NCBI GenBank assembly: GCA_902772585.1
Contig: CACYBB010000015.1
Coordinates: forward strand, 1-48,892
DNA length: 48,892 bases
Reading direction: 5' to 3'
Source: an uncultured Bacteroidales bacterium
GTDB taxonomy: Bacteria > Bacteroidota > Bacteroidia > Bacteroidales > Bacteroidaceae
How positions within the stretch are numbered: the first letter of the stretch is position 1; each line of letters begins with the position of its first letter. The notes under the pieces are model-generated. The model saw only the letters and a program-made list of their open reading frames with translations. It ran no database searches and was not told the DNA's origin. Of this stretch, positions 20,743 through 30,294 are shown one piece after another. A program made the translations under genes and the position numbers.

Positions 20743-22011
20743 TTACTCCACGACTTTTAGCCTTACTAATTCGATTTTTGTCATCGTATTCTTAACGATT
20801 TTGAACTCAAAGTGCCCTATTTTCACTATTTCGTTGAGTTTGGGGAACGACTGATATTCGTGCAGGATAAGTCCGCCAACAGTCATATAGTCATCACTCT
20901 CCGGCAAGTTGAGGTCAAAGAGTTCGTTAACCTTCTCTATCTCCAGTCGCGCCGACAACATATAATCGCCATCGCTAAGCTGTTTGGCCACATATTTCGT
21001 GTTGTCGTGCTCATCCTCAATATCGCCAAAGATTTCCTCCACGATATCCTCTAGCGAGACAATACCGCTGGTACCGCCAAACTCGTCAATGACAACGCCG
21101 AGCGACTTCTTCTGCTGCAGGAAAATCTGCATCAGTTTGCGAGCAGCCATTGTTTCCGGCACATAGGGCATCTCCTGAATGTGACCTTCCAAGCCCCCTA
21201 AGTTAGGAGGCAAAGTGAACATCTCCGAAGAGTGGATATAACCAATGATATGGTCGATATCCTCGCGATAGACGATAATCTTCGAGTGACCACTCTCAAT
21301 GAACTTGCTTTTCAGTTCCTCAATACTGGAGTCGTCAATATCGATAGCATCGATTTCTGTACGAGGCACCATACAGTCGCGTACCTTCGTATCGGCAAAG
21401 TCGAGGGCATTATGGAAGATTTTCACCTCCTCCTCTATTTCGTCCTCATCCTTTGCATTATCTATGCTCGACTGCACCAGATAGTCCAAGTCAACCTTTG
21501 TAAACTCCTTGTCGTCACTTTCTTTCGGCATCTTCACACCAACGATGCGTAGCAAGCCGCGCGACAGCAGCGTGGCAAATCGCGATATCGGATAGAGCAA
21601 CAGATAACACAGATAAGCCGGCAGCGCAAAGACCGTCAGCATCGTATTCGGGTTCGACTTGAATATCGTCTTCGGCAGGAATTCACCCGTAAAGAGCACC
21701 ACGATGGTCGATAATAGCGTATCAGCCATCACGCGCATACCATCGCTCAATGGATAGAACAGCGTCTGGTCGAAGATTTTGGCAAAGAGGATACCATAGA
21801 CCACCAGCGCGATATTATTACCCACCAGCATGGTCGACACGAAGTTATTCGGATGGCGGTAGAACACGTCGAGAGCCCGTTGTGCCATGCCGTTCTTCTC
21901 GCGATCCATCTCAGCACGCAGGCGATTGCTTGAAACGAAAGCAATCTCCATACCGGAGAAGAAGGCCGAGAATACCATCGACACAATGAGTCCTATGATT
22001 AGATTCGTCAT
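20743..22011 (-). CDS. CNNM/CorC-type membrane protein with CBS domains
   Basis: A 422-residue protein of the hemolysin-C/CorC/GldE family, probably involved in divalent cation (Mg/Co) transport or its control. DUF21/CNNM transmembrane helices span residues about 1-135 (LIIGLIVSMVFSAFFSGMEIAF and onward). A CBS pair spans about 200-330, with VRDCMVPRTEIDAID, the ATP-site-like FGGTSGIVSLEDIVEEIFG, and a CorC C-terminal domain at about 345-420. In the CBS region TLPPNLGGLEG is encoded by a palindromic repeat (21193-21211). The gene overlaps the lptC stop by 4 bp. Confidence 0.9.
   Translation of the reverse strand: MTNLIIGLIVSMVFSAFFSGMEIAFVSSNRLRAEMDREKNGMAQRALDVFYRHPNNFVSTMLVGNNIALVVYGILFAKIFDQTLFYPLSDGMRVMADTLLSTIVVLFTGEFLPKTIFKSNPNTMLTVFALPAYLCYLLLYPISRFATLLSRGLLRIVGVKMPKESDDKEFTKVDLDYLVQSSIDNAKDEDEIEEEVKIFHNALDFADTKVRDCMVPRTEIDAIDIDDSSIEELKSKFIESGHSKIIVYREDIDHIIGYIHSSEMFTLPPNLGGLEGHIQEMPYVPETMAARKLMQIFLQQKKSLGVVIDEFGGTSGIVSLEDIVEEIFGDIEDEHDNTKYVAKQLSDGDYMLSARLEIEKVNELFDLNLPESDDYMTVGGLILHEYQSFPKLNEIVKIGHFEFKIVKNTMTKIELVRLKVVE
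21193..21211. repeat. Short palindrome encoding PPNLGG in the CorC-like gene
   Basis: GCCCCCTAA / TTAGGAGGC are 9-base inverted arms (one mismatch) around a single G. They are read in frame on the minus strand as part of LPPNLGGLEG, a peptide not expected in this CBS loop. Confidence 0.6.
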
Positions 22012-22712
22012 GGCTGATACGTTGATTTCTGGAAAGCTTTATGACGGGTAGCAGCCTGGCGCACGGGAACCTGTTGTGTGGTATCGGGCTGCTGACTGTT
22101 AGCTGTTGGCTGCTGGCCATTGGCTGCTGGCTGTTGGCTGTTCTGGCTGTCGCCCTCCATATCCTCCGCCTGGAACGAGCCTTCAGAATTGGTTACCACA
22201 TAGTGCGTCATGTACTCATCACTACGGAAATAAGTACCTTCGAGCATGCGTTCTGGCGTTACCACCCGCGAGAACTTATAGGAGTAGAACTCATGCTTGA
22301 TGCCGTCCCACCACAATTCCTCGCTATTGAAGTTCAGTCCGTTGGCATTACGAATGCTGACGCGTCCACGCAGTTCCCACAATTTATTCTGGTCATAATA
22401 CCAGGCAGAATCGGCGCTGATGTAGCCTGCAATATGGAAGTTCTCGTCGAACTGTTCCATGAAGATACCCTTCTCGAAGGTCCAGCGTGACGGATTCTTG
22501 ACGGTATTGACATCCCATCGCTCTGTCACAATGCGGTACTTGATGACGCCCGAGTCGGAGATAAGCGTATTGACACCATAGCTCACCATCATCGATGCTG
22601 AGTCGCGGTCACGAACGGCAGCTGCCGTGTGCGACTTTTGTTCCGTACACGACAGCACCATGAGCAACGCGCTCACGCCTAAGAGGTATAGTATCTTTAG
22701 TCTACCTTCCAT
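22008..22712 (-). CDS. lptC: LPS export factor LptC
   Basis: A 234-residue bitopic or lipoprotein-type LptC that passes lipopolysaccharide from the LptBFG transporter to the periplasmic bridge. The N-terminal segment LKILYLLGVSALLMVLSC has a lipobox-like LMVLSC. The beta-jelly-roll core covers residues about 40-190, with KYRIVTERW, FEKGIFMEQFDENFHIAGYI and NGLNFNSEELWWDG. The last 45 residues are unlike LptC: a Gln/Pro/Asn repeat (SQQPAANGQQPTANSQQP) encoded by GCTGTTGGCTG-type repeats at 22088-22150, then a basic tail. It overlaps the upstream barrel gene by 16 bp and the CorC-like gene by 4 bp, so the three are one operon. Confidence 0.9.
   Translation of the reverse strand: MEGRLKILYLLGVSALLMVLSCTEQKSHTAAAVRDRDSASMMVSYGVNTLISDSGVIKYRIVTERWDVNTVKNPSRWTFEKGIFMEQFDENFHIAGYISADSAWYYDQNKLWELRGRVSIRNANGLNFNSEELWWDGIKHEFYSYKFSRVVTPERMLEGTYFRSDEYMTHYVVTNSEGSFQAEDMEGDSQNSQQPAANGQQPTANSQQPDTTQQVPVRQAATRHKAFQKSTYQP
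22088..22150. repeat. GCTGTTGGCTG-type repeat in the lptC tail
   Basis: Imperfect tandem copies of TGTTGGCTGCTGGC and variants on the plus strand encode the QQP-A/T-AN units of the LptC C-terminus in frame on the minus strand. Confidence 0.7.
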
Positions 22713-23998
22713 TTTGCAAACCAGCGTTCATTGAACGTCAGTCCGATATTGATGCGGAATATGTTCTCCTTAATCAGGTCGCAACCCATGCTGCGTCCCC
22801 ATTGTGCGCTGATGTTCACCGTTGAACGGTTGTTCCACGAATTATAGATAGGTAGCGCGAAACCTGCGCTGACGGTCAACCCACCAGGGCCGTCTTGCGT
22901 ACCTATTTTATAATAAGGGGTAGCATATGACACACCCATGCGGTAGTGTATCAACTGGTAGAACTTGCGTCCCATCGGTTTGGGTTGCCAGTCAATACCA
23001 GCAGCCACCTTGTGGCGGTCCTTAAAGTAACCGCTCTGCAGCGAATAGGTTCCGTTGGTATTGTTGAACAGCGGATAGTCCAGCGAGCCCCACTTCTGGA
23101 GGGTATAGTCGACAGCAGCCGTCAGACTGCCCTTATGCGCCAGCGAGGCACCCACACCAAAGGTATATGGAATGCTCAGGGCATTTTCCACACTCAGCGT
23201 ACTGCTGTTCACAACCGCATTCGATGAATTACTATTGATAATCTTCAAATCGGCTTCAGCACCGAGCTTATGTCCCAATCCGAACGTAGCACCCACCGTC
23301 AGCAGGTCCTGATCGCTCACGAGTTGTTGCCACTGGACACCGAAGTCCAGTTTGTAACTGCTGAGCGACGTAGAATATACACGAGACTCCGTATTGGCTT
23401 CGGATTCACTGGTGCTCATCGAGATGGTCTTGTCGTAATGTCCCCAGAAATAAGAGATGTTGGCACCCAGCGACAGATTCTTCGTCACGCGCCAACCGGC
23501 ACCGAGAAAGAACTGCGAGAAGCCGCCACTACCGTCATAAACCTGCGAAGAGGTAGTTTTTGCGCCTATAGGAGAAGAACCTATCTCATCCTTGTGCGTG
23601 TAGGAGTAACCGATATTTGAATAAGGTACCACACCCAATCCCACGCCGATGCGACGAAACAGGCGGAAGCCAGCCACGGCATAGTCGAAGTTACCCGTCT
23701 TGGTGTTCAGGCTCTTTCCGCCCTCCTTATAGTTGGACATCTGTCCGGTCACACCAGCGTCAAAAATCATGCTCAGAGAGTCGATAGCGGAATAAGAGGC
23801 AGGATTCTGCATGTTGACATACTTGCCACTTCTAAGTCCATAGGCCACACCACCCATGGCACGGTTAAAGCCTACTGACTGGTCCGATAGCGTTCCTAAG
23901 CCAAACTGACTATAGGGCGAAAGTGTTGTACTCACCTGAGCCATTGAAGGCAGCAGTACCCAACCAGCCAGAAGGCTTACTATTATGCGTTTCTTCAT
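22697..23998 (-). CDS. Outer membrane barrel protein of the lptC operon
   Basis: A 433-residue exported beta-barrel protein with a signal peptide at residues 1-20 (MKKRIIVSLLAGWVLLPSMA). After it comes TTLSPYSQFGLGTLSDQSVGFNRAMGG, a start resembling FadL/OmpP1-type Bacteroidetes proteins, then many amphipathic strands and a final aromatic strand (FRINIGLTFNERWF). It is the first gene of the barrel-lptC-CorC-like operon and has a well-formed promoter. The position beside lptC suggests an envelope role, but the exact function is not recognisable. Confidence 0.8.
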   Translation of the reverse strand: MKKRIIVSLLAGWVLLPSMAQVSTTLSPYSQFGLGTLSDQSVGFNRAMGGVAYGLRSGKYVNMQNPASYSAIDSLSMIFDAGVTGQMSNYKEGGKSLNTKTGNFDYAVAGFRLFRRIGVGLGVVPYSNIGYSYTHKDEIGSSPIGAKTTSSQVYDGSGGFSQFFLGAGWRVTKNLSLGANISYFWGHYDKTISMSTSESEANTESRVYSTSLSSYKLDFGVQWQQLVSDQDLLTVGATFGLGHKLGAEADLKIINSNSSNAVVNSSTLSVENALSIPYTFGVGASLAHKGSLTAAVDYTLQKWGSLDYPLFNNTNGTYSLQSGYFKDRHKVAAGIDWQPKPMGRKFYQLIHYRMGVSYATPYYKIGTQDGPGGLTVSAGFALPIYNSWNNRSTVNISAQWGRSMGCDLIKENIFRINIGLTFNERWFAKWKVD

Positions 23999-24030
23999 TT
24001 TTTATTCTTTATGAATTCAATTTCGGAGTG

Positions 24031-24061
24031 CAAAGGTACAATAAAGCAGGAACAATACAAA
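24031..24061 (-). promoter_or_regulatory. Promoter of the barrel-lptC-CorC-like operon
   Basis: On the minus strand, TTTG (24058-24061) is followed after 19 bases by TACCTTTG (24031-24038). Both boxes match the consensus fully. Confidence 0.82.
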
Positions 24062-24132
24062 ATAAATATACGAATTTTAATTTTTTATTAAAAAAAATCG
24101 TACTAAACGCACGATAAGTGGAAAATAAAGGC

Positions 24133-24140
24133 TAATTTTG
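24133..24140 (+). promoter_or_regulatory. -7 box directly before the Lnb-like gene
   Basis: TAATTTTG ends only 4 bases before the GTG start at 24145. Transcription would then begin at or next to the start codon, implying a leaderless or nearly leaderless mRNA. No -33 box is evident. Confidence 0.45.
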
Positions 24141-24144
24141 CAGC

Positions 24145-25341
24145 GTGAAATACAAAAAGACCATAAAAAGCGTCCTCAGAGGGGGACTTTTCTTGCTGAC
24201 TTTGCTCTGCCAGAATACAGCGTTGGCCCAGAATCAAGACGTGCCACCGATGGATTCTATAGAAATTAGTCTGCTCACCTGTCAGCCCCATGACGAGGTG
24301 TACAGTCTCTATGGACATACAGCCATCCGCTACCACGAACTGACGAGAGGGGGCATCGATGCCGCCTTCAACTACGGCGTGTTCAACTATAACGCCCCAT
24401 TCTTTGTTGCCCGTTTCGTTTTCGGTCTGACGGACTATGAGTTGGGCGCTTACCCCACCCAACTGTTCCAGAAAGAGTATCGCCAGTTTGGCAGTATGGT
24501 AACCGAGCAGGTGCTCAACCTCACCAACGACGAGAAGCAGGAATTGCGCTTGGCACTGATTGAAAATCTGAGGCCAACCAACAAGATTTACCGCTACAAT
24601 TATTTCTATAACAACTGCACGACGAAGGCTCGCGACATCATTGAGCGTTGCATTAACGAAAAAGTACAATATACTGAGCGTGAGGACTATACACCAACTT
24701 ATAGAGAGATAGTTCACCACATGACTCGCAACCATCCCTGGTCCCGTTTCGGCAACGATTTGCTACTGGGCATCCAGGCCGACAGCAAGACCACTATGCG
24801 CCAACAGGAGTTCCTGCCCGACAATCTGTTGTACGATTTCGACCACGCTCAAATCTACACTAATGGTCAATACCGCCCACTGGTCAAGGAGCGCCGCATC
24901 ATCGTGCCCGCAGGTGTGCAGATGATACACGATGGTTTCCCGCTGACACCCCTCCAATGTGGCGAAATCCTGTTAGCCCTGGGCTTCGTGCTCTTCCTGA
25001 TACAATGGCGCATGCACCAAACCTTCCAGGTGTGGGAAGTCCTGCTGATGCTGGTTTCTGGCATCATCGGCGTGGTGCTGTTCCTGATGCTGTTCTCGCA
25101 GCATCCCACGGTACGCATCAACCTGCAGCTGCTCTTCTTCAATCCGCTGCACCTGGTCTATCTGTGGCCCGTCCTCAAGGGCCGTCCCACCCGCTATTGG
25201 CGCATTTGTGCCGTTCTGTGCCTCTTGTTCCTCCTCGGCAGCCTGTTCCAGTCCTACGCTGAAGGCATCTACCTGTTGGCATTATGTTTGCTACTACAAA
25301 CCGTACTACATATTTTCATGCATAAAAAGAATGAGCAATAA
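24145..25341 (+). CDS. Lnb-like lipoprotein N-acyltransferase (DUF4105)
   Basis: A 398-residue membrane protein of the DUF4105 family, to which the Bacteroides lipoprotein N-acyltransferase Lnb belongs. It would add the third acyl chain to lipoproteins in organisms lacking Lnt. A signal peptide (LRGGLFLLTLLCQNTALAQ) precedes a periplasmic domain (about 35-270) with CQPHDEVYSLYGHTAIRYHE (His58) and YNYFYNNCTTKARDIIE (Cys158), the likely catalytic His and Cys. About four transmembrane segments follow (about 270-395), for example GEILLALGFVLFLIQW and ICAVLCLLFLLGSLFQS. The start is a GTG; no upstream ATG fits. It overlaps the next gene by 11 bp. The family assignment is strong; the acyltransferase role is by family knowledge. 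Confidence 0.85.
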   Translation: MKYKKTIKSVLRGGLFLLTLLCQNTALAQNQDVPPMDSIEISLLTCQPHDEVYSLYGHTAIRYHELTRGGIDAAFNYGVFNYNAPFFVARFVFGLTDYELGAYPTQLFQKEYRQFGSMVTEQVLNLTNDEKQELRLALIENLRPTNKIYRYNYFYNNCTTKARDIIERCINEKVQYTEREDYTPTYREIVHHMTRNHPWSRFGNDLLLGIQADSKTTMRQQEFLPDNLLYDFDHAQIYTNGQYRPLVKERRIIVPAGVQMIHDGFPLTPLQCGEILLALGFVLFLIQWRMHQTFQVWEVLLMLVSGIIGVVLFLMLFSQHPTVRINLQLLFFNPLHLVYLWPVLKGRPTRYWRICAVLCLLFLLGSLFQSYAEGIYLLALCLLLQTVLHIFMHKKNEQ

Positions 25342-26767
25342 ATACATCTATATTACCCTGCTCTCAGCGCTGGCCTTCAGCAACGAAATCGGTGCTCAGA
25401 CGGTTCCGCAGGCGCCCAAACTGGTGGTGTCCATTACCGTCGACGAGTTGCGCACCGACCATCTGGAGACCTTTGCCCCACTCTATTCTGCGGGTGGACT
25501 GCGCAAGTTGCTGACCGAGGGAGCCTTCTATGCCAACGCGTCGTACAACTTTACGCCTGTTGACCGCGCCTCGGCAGCCGCCTCGTTATCTACGGGCACC
25601 ACGCCTTATTATCATGGTGTCACCGGCGAGGAATGGCTTGACCGCAGCACACTCCGCCCCGTCCGTGCCGTCCACGATGCCCGTCAGGGCTATTCTCCCC
25701 GACAGTTGGGCACCTCAACGCTGGGCGACGAACTGAAGATAGCCACCAACGGCATTGCCAAGGTCTTCGCCTTTGCTGCTACCCCCGAGAATGCCATTTT
25801 GTCAGCCGGTCATGCTGCCGACGGAGCCGCCTGGATGCAGTCCGGCGAGTGGGTCATCACCAACTACTACGAGCCCCTGAACCAGTGGCTGCGCGGCTAT
25901 TCACGCCTTTACAAGCCTACCATCGAGAATAATAACAAAAATAACAAGAATAATAAGAAAGCAGCACCGGTCCCTGACTACCAGTCAGCGAATGCCAGCG
26001 TCACGGAGATAGCCCTGGAGTGCCTGAAAAATGGCGGTTTGGCGCTCGACGACAAGACCGACCTGCTCAGCATCGGCTATTCGGTAGATCCCCAGATGGA
26101 GAGTTATGTGGCGCTGGACCGCACCATTGCCCAACTGGTGGGTAGCGTCAGCAAGCGTGTGCCCCTGGACCGCGTACTCTTCGTGCTGACCAGTACCGGT
26201 TCCGCCCGCGTAGAGAACGAGCAGAATAATAATGAGAAATACCGTATTCCCACGGGGAAATTTGATATTCAGCGCACCGCCAACCTGCTGAACATGTACT
26301 TGGGAGCCACCTTCGGCACCGCCCAGTACGTGGAGGCCATCTATAGGAACCAGTTGTTTCTGGACCACAAGTTGCTGGAGCGCAAGAACATCAATATGGT
26401 CGACGTGCTGTCGCGTGCCCAGCAGTTCATCTTGCAACTGTCTGGCGTTCGCCACGTCTATACCACCAACCAACTGACCACCAGCGACAGCTATCAGCTG
26501 GAGAAGATTCGCAGCGGCTTTAATGTGGAGAAGTGCGGCGACCTGCTGATAGATATTGCGCCCGGTTGGGAACTCGTCAACGAGCACAACCACACCTCGA
26601 CGACGTCGCGCGTCAGCAACATCCCCTTCCCCATCATTTTCTTTGGTGCCGATGTCAAGGCCCAGCGCGTCCAGACACCCGTTACGGCCGATGCCATTGC
26701 ACCGACCATAGCTCGCATCATCCGCATTCGCGCTCCGAATGCCTGCGCTACGGAACCGCTTTTTTAA
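25331..26767 (+). CDS. Alkaline-phosphatase-superfamily protein with degenerate metal site
   Basis: A 478-residue exported protein. I start it at 25331 (MSNKYIYITLLSALAFSNEIGAQ, a signal peptide); the open frame extends further upstream inside the previous gene. The fold is that of PafA/type I phosphodiesterase-like alkaline phosphatases: SITVDELRTDHLETF (Asp38 retained), STGTTPYYHGVTGEEWLDR, and NIPFPIIFFGADVKAQR. However, the usual second Asp/His (DxxGH), the ADHG motif and the final DTH before the IPLVFFG-like strand are replaced by other residues (VLTSTGSARVE; RVSNIPFP), so catalysis is doubtful. An Asn/Lys linker (25928-25965) lies mid-protein. It is coupled to the Lnb-like gene. Confidence 0.8.
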   Translation: MSNKYIYITLLSALAFSNEIGAQTVPQAPKLVVSITVDELRTDHLETFAPLYSAGGLRKLLTEGAFYANASYNFTPVDRASAAASLSTGTTPYYHGVTGEEWLDRSTLRPVRAVHDARQGYSPRQLGTSTLGDELKIATNGIAKVFAFAATPENAILSAGHAADGAAWMQSGEWVITNYYEPLNQWLRGYSRLYKPTIENNNKNNKNNKKAAPVPDYQSANASVTEIALECLKNGGLALDDKTDLLSIGYSVDPQMESYVALDRTIAQLVGSVSKRVPLDRVLFVLTSTGSARVENEQNNNEKYRIPTGKFDIQRTANLLNMYLGATFGTAQYVEAIYRNQLFLDHKLLERKNINMVDVLSRAQQFILQLSGVRHVYTTNQLTTSDSYQLEKIRSGFNVEKCGDLLIDIAPGWELVNEHNHTSTTSRVSNIPFPIIFFGADVKAQRVQTPVTADAIAPTIARIIRIRAPNACATEPLF

Positions 26768-26772
26768 CCATA

Positions 26773-26880
26773 AAAAGGTAAAAAAGTAAAAAGGTAATGC
26801 AGAAGTACGAATATTTTTCGTACCTTTGCACGCGTTTAATTAATTGTCTAATAGTTTAATTGTAAAATAGTAAAATAACA
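26773..26880. repeat. Low-complexity A-rich repeats before secA
   Basis: AAAAAGGTAAAAAAGTAAAAAGG (26774-26796) and GTAAAATAGTAAAATAAC (26863-26880) flank the secA promoter. They are of the same type as the repeat in the vor operon (6839-6878). Confidence 0.55.
26805..26828 (+). promoter_or_regulatory. secA promoter region with inverted repeat
   Basis: TACCTTTG (26821-26828) is a perfect -7 box. It is preceded by inverted arms GTACGAA / TTCGTAC that overlap its first bases, a possible operator. The -33 box is poor. The leader to the secA ATG is about 47 bases. Confidence 0.5.
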
Positions 26881-26882
26881 AT

Positions 26883-29800
26883 ATGAATTTCAACAAGATT
26901 TTACGTTCGCTGTTCGGCGACAAGTCCTCACGCGACATGAAACTCATCCAGCCCCTGGTAGAGAAGGTCAAGGCCGTTTACCCTGAGGTACAGAAGCTCG
27001 ACAACGACGCCCTCCGTCAGCGCACGAAGGACATACAGCGCTTCATCCAGGACAGCGCACAGCAGCAGAAAGCAGAGATTGACAAACTGAAGGCCACCAT
27101 CGAGGAGACGCCCATCGACGAGCGTGCCGACATCTTCGCCCAGATAGACAAGCTGGAGAAGGAAGTGCTCGACATCTACGAGCAGTCGCTCAACGAGGTG
27201 ATGGCCGAGGTGTTTGCCATCGTCAAGGAGACCGCCCGCCGCTTTGCCGAGAACGAGGAGACGGTGGTTACTGCTACCGATTTCGACCGCGAACTGGCTG
27301 CCGATCCGAAAAAGGACTTCATCACCATCGATGGCGACAAGGCCATCTACCACAACCACTGGACGGCAGGTGGCAACGACCTGAAATGGGAAATGGTCCA
27401 CTACGACGTGCAGCTCTTCGGTGGTACCGTACTGCACCAGGGTAAGATTGCCGAGATGGCGACTGGTGAAGGTAAGACCCTCGTGGCTACCCTCCCCGTG
27501 TTCCTGAACGCGCTGACCGGCAATGGTGTCCACGTGGTGACCGTCAACGACTATCTGGCCAAGCGTGACTCCGAGTGGATGGGTCCGCTCTATATGTTCC
27601 ACGGACTCTCTGTGGACTGCATCGACAAGCACCAGCCCAACTCTGAGGCCCGTCGCCGTGCCTATCAGGCTGATATCACCTTCGGTACCAACAACGAGTT
27701 TGGTTTCGACTACCTGCGCGACAACATGGCCATCAGCCCCTCTGACCTCGTGCAGCGCGCCCACAACTACGCCATCGTCGACGAGGTTGACTCCGTGCTG
27801 ATTGACGATGCCCGTACGCCGCTGATTATCTCTGGTCCCGTGCCCAAGGGCGACGACCAGATGTTCGAGGAGTACCAGCCGCTGGTAGAGAAACTCGTCG
27901 GCGTGCAGAAGCAGTTGGCCACGCAGTATCTGGCCGATGCCAAGCAGAAGATTGCCGAGGGACAGGAGAAGAACGACAAGAAGCTTCTGGACGAAGGTTT
28001 CCTGGCACTCTACCGTTCTCACAAGTCCATGCCTAAGAACAAGCCGCTCATCAAGTTCCTCTCGGAGGACGGCATCAAGAGCGGCATGCTGAAGACCGAG
28101 GAGACCTATATGGAGAACAACAATCGCCGCATGCCGGAGGTCGTTGAGCCCCTGTACTTCGTGGTCGACGAGAAACTGAATTCCTGCGACCTGACCGACA
28201 AGGGTACCGCCTGGTTGGCCAATCAAGTCAACGATAAGGACCTCTTCGTGCTGCCCGACATTACCAGTCAGTTGTCAGCGCTGGAGGGCGACGCAAGCCT
28301 CTCTGACGAGGAGCGCATCAACAAGAAGGACGAGATGCTGCAGCACTATGCCGTGCAGTCGGAGCGCGTCCACACCCTGCAGCAGTTGCTCAAGGCCTAC
28401 TGCATGTTCAACAAGGACGACGAATATGTGGTCATCGACGGCGAGGTTAAGATTGTCGACGAGCAGACCGGTCGTATCATGGAGGGTCGCCGCTGGAGTG
28501 ACGGCTTGCACCAGGCTGTCGAGGCCAAGGAGCACGTCAAGGTCGAGGCTGCCACACAGACCTTTGCCACCATCACCCTGCAGAACTATTTCCGCATGTA
28601 CCACAAGCTGGCCGGTATGACCGGTACCGCTTCTACGGAGGCTGGCGAGTTCTGGGATATCTACAAGCTCGACGTGGTGGAGATTCCCACCAATAAGCCC
28701 GTCATTCGTGACGATATGGACGACCGCATCTACAAGACTGCCCGCGAGAAGTATCGCGCCGTCATCGAGGAGGTGGTTCGCCTGCGCAACCTGGGCCGTC
28801 CAACGCTGATTGGTACCACCTCGGTGGAGATTTCAGAGCTCTTGAGCCGCATGCTCGACATGTATGTCAATCCCGAGACCGGCAAGCGCGAGGGTATCCC
28901 CCACCAGGTCTTGAACGCCAAGTTGCACCAGAAGGAGGCCGACATCGTGGCCTTGGCTGGTCAGTCAACCAATGGCAAGGGTGCCGTGACCATCGCCACC
29001 AACATGGCCGGTCGTGGTACCGATATTAAGCTGTCACCTGAGGTAAAGGCTGCAGGCGGTCTGGCCATCATCGGCACCGAGCGCCACGAGTCGCGCCGTG
29101 TGGACCGCCAGTTGCGTGGTCGTGCCGGTCGTCAGGGTGACCCGGGTTCGTCTCTGTTCTTCATCTCTTTGGAGGACAAGCTGATGCGTCTGTTTGGCTC
29201 TGAGCGCATTGCCACCGTCATGGACAAGCTCGGTTTCAAGGAGGGTGAAATGCTGGAGAGCCCCATGATTTCTAAGCAGGTAGAGCGCGCCCAGAAGAAG
29301 GTCGAGGAAAACAACTTCGGTATTCGTAAGCGCCTGCTGGAGTACGACGACGTCATGAACAAGCAGCGCACCGTGGTCTATGGCAAGCGCCGCCACGCCC
29401 TGATGGGTGAGCGCATCGGCATGGACATCTCAAACACCATCTGGGACCGCGTGGTCAACATCATCGAGACCAACGACTACGAGGGCTGCAAGGAGCAGTT
29501 CATCAAGATTTTCGCTATGGAGTGTCCCTTCACCAGCGACGAGTTCATCAACAAGAACCACGAGGAACTCTGCGAGGAGGTCTTTCAGGTGGCTATGGGC
29601 AACTTCAAACGCAAGATGGAGCACATCCAGGAGGTCGCCATGCCCGTCATCAAGCAGGTCTATGAGAACCAGGGCCAGATGTACGAGCGCATCGTCGTTC
29701 CCCTGACCGACGGCCGCAAGATGTACAACATTCCCTGTAACCTGAAGGAGGCCTACGACACCGAGTGCAAGTCGGTGGTCAAGGAGTTCCAGAAGCAGAT

Positions 29801-30248
29801 GCTGCTACACATCATCGACGAGGCTTGGAAGGAGAACCTGCGCGAGTTGGACGAACTGAAGCACTCTGTGCAGAACGCCTCTTACGAGCAGAAAGACCCG
29901 CTTTTGATCTTCAAGTTGGAGTCTGTCAAGTTGTTCGACAATATGGTCAACACCATGAACAACCGCTCCGTCTCTATCCTGATGCGCGCCCAGATTCCTG
30001 AGATGCAGCAGGTGCAGGAGGCTGCCCCCGAGCAGCACACTCAGCGCCAGCAGTACACCGAGTCTAAGCAGTCGCTGAACCAGGAGCAGATGACCGACCC
30101 CAACCAGGCTGCCGCCGCTGCCCAGGACACCCGTGCCCAGCAGCCCCGCACGCCTATCATCAAGGACAAGCTGCCCGGACGCAACGACCCCTGTCCCTGC
30201 GGCTCCGGTAAGAAGTTCAAGAACTGCCACGGAAAGGGACTCGTGTAA
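26883..30248 (+). CDS. secA: Preprotein translocase ATPase SecA
   Basis: A 1121-residue motor of the Sec pathway; the length is typical for Bacteroidetes, which carry insertions. Motifs are [14 protein letters not shown] (Walker A, about residue 195), [20 protein letters not shown] (DEAD-like Walker B), the helicase-2 block [13 protein letters not shown] and [16 protein letters not shown], the helical scaffold and wing domain, and the C-terminal zinc motif [19 protein letters not shown] Gln-rich linker (about 1045-1100) joins the core to the zinc end. It is followed 46 bases later by an ABC ATPase gene, with a 26-bp palindrome in between. It is a likely highly expressed housekeeping gene. Confidence 0.98.
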   Translation: MNFNKILRSLFGDKSSRDMKLIQPLVEKVKAVYPEVQKLDNDALRQRTKDIQRFIQDSAQQQKAEIDKLKATIEETPIDERADIFAQIDKLEKEVLDIYEQSLNEVMAEVFAIVKETARRFAENEETVVTATDFDRELAADPKKDFITIDGDKAIYHNHWTAGGNDLKWEMVHYDVQLFGGTVLHQGKIAEMATGEGKTLVATLPVFLNALTGNGVHVVTVNDYLAKRDSEWMGPLYMFHGLSVDCIDKHQPNSEARRRAYQADITFGTNNEFGFDYLRDNMAISPSDLVQRAHNYAIVDEVDSVLIDDARTPLIISGPVPKGDDQMFEEYQPLVEKLVGVQKQLATQYLADAKQKIAEGQEKNDKKLLDEGFLALYRSHKSMPKNKPLIKFLSEDGIKSGMLKTEETYMENNNRRMPEVVEPLYFVVDEKLNSCDLTDKGTAWLANQVNDKDLFVLPDITSQLSALEGDASLSDEERINKKDEMLQHYAVQSERVHTLQQLLKAYCMFNKDDEYVVIDGEVKIVDEQTGRIMEGRRWSDGLHQAVEAKEHVKVEAATQTFATITLQNYFRMYHKLAGMTGTASTEAGEFWDIYKLDVVEIPTNKPVIRDDMDDRIYKTAREKYRAVIEEVVRLRNLGRPTLIGTTSVEISELLSRMLDMYVNPETGKREGIPHQVLNAKLHQKEADIVALAGQSTNGKGAVTIATNMAGRGTDIKLSPEVKAAGGLAIIGTERHESRRVDRQLRGRAGRQGDPGSSLFFISLEDKLMRLFGSERIATVMDKLGFKEGEMLESPMISKQVERAQKKVEENNFGIRKRLLEYDDVMNKQRTVVYGKRRHALMGERIGMDISNTIWDRVVNIIETNDYEGCKEQFIKIFAMECPFTSDEFINKNHEELCEEVFQVAMGNFKRKMEHIQEVAMPVIKQVYENQGQMYERIVVPLTDGRKMYNIPCNLKEAYDTECKSVVKEFQKQMLLHIIDEAWKENLRELDELKHSVQNASYEQKDPLLIFKLESVKLFDNMVNTMNNRSVSILMRAQIPEMQQVQEAAPEQHTQRQQYTESKQSLNQEQMTDPNQAAAAAQDTRAQQPRTPIIKDKLPGRNDPCPCGSGKKFKNCHGKGLV

Positions 30249-30260
30249 TTGTCGTTATCC

Positions 30261-30286
30261 CGTAATAACGTTATAACGTAATAACG
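30261..30286. repeat. 26-bp palindromic repeat, copy 2 (after secA)
   Basis: It matches the reverse complement of 13448-13473 at all 26 positions. It fills most of the 46-base gap between secA and the ABC ATPase gene. It lacks a T-tract, so it is not a classic terminator. Confidence 0.9.
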
Positions 30287-30294
30287 AAACAACT

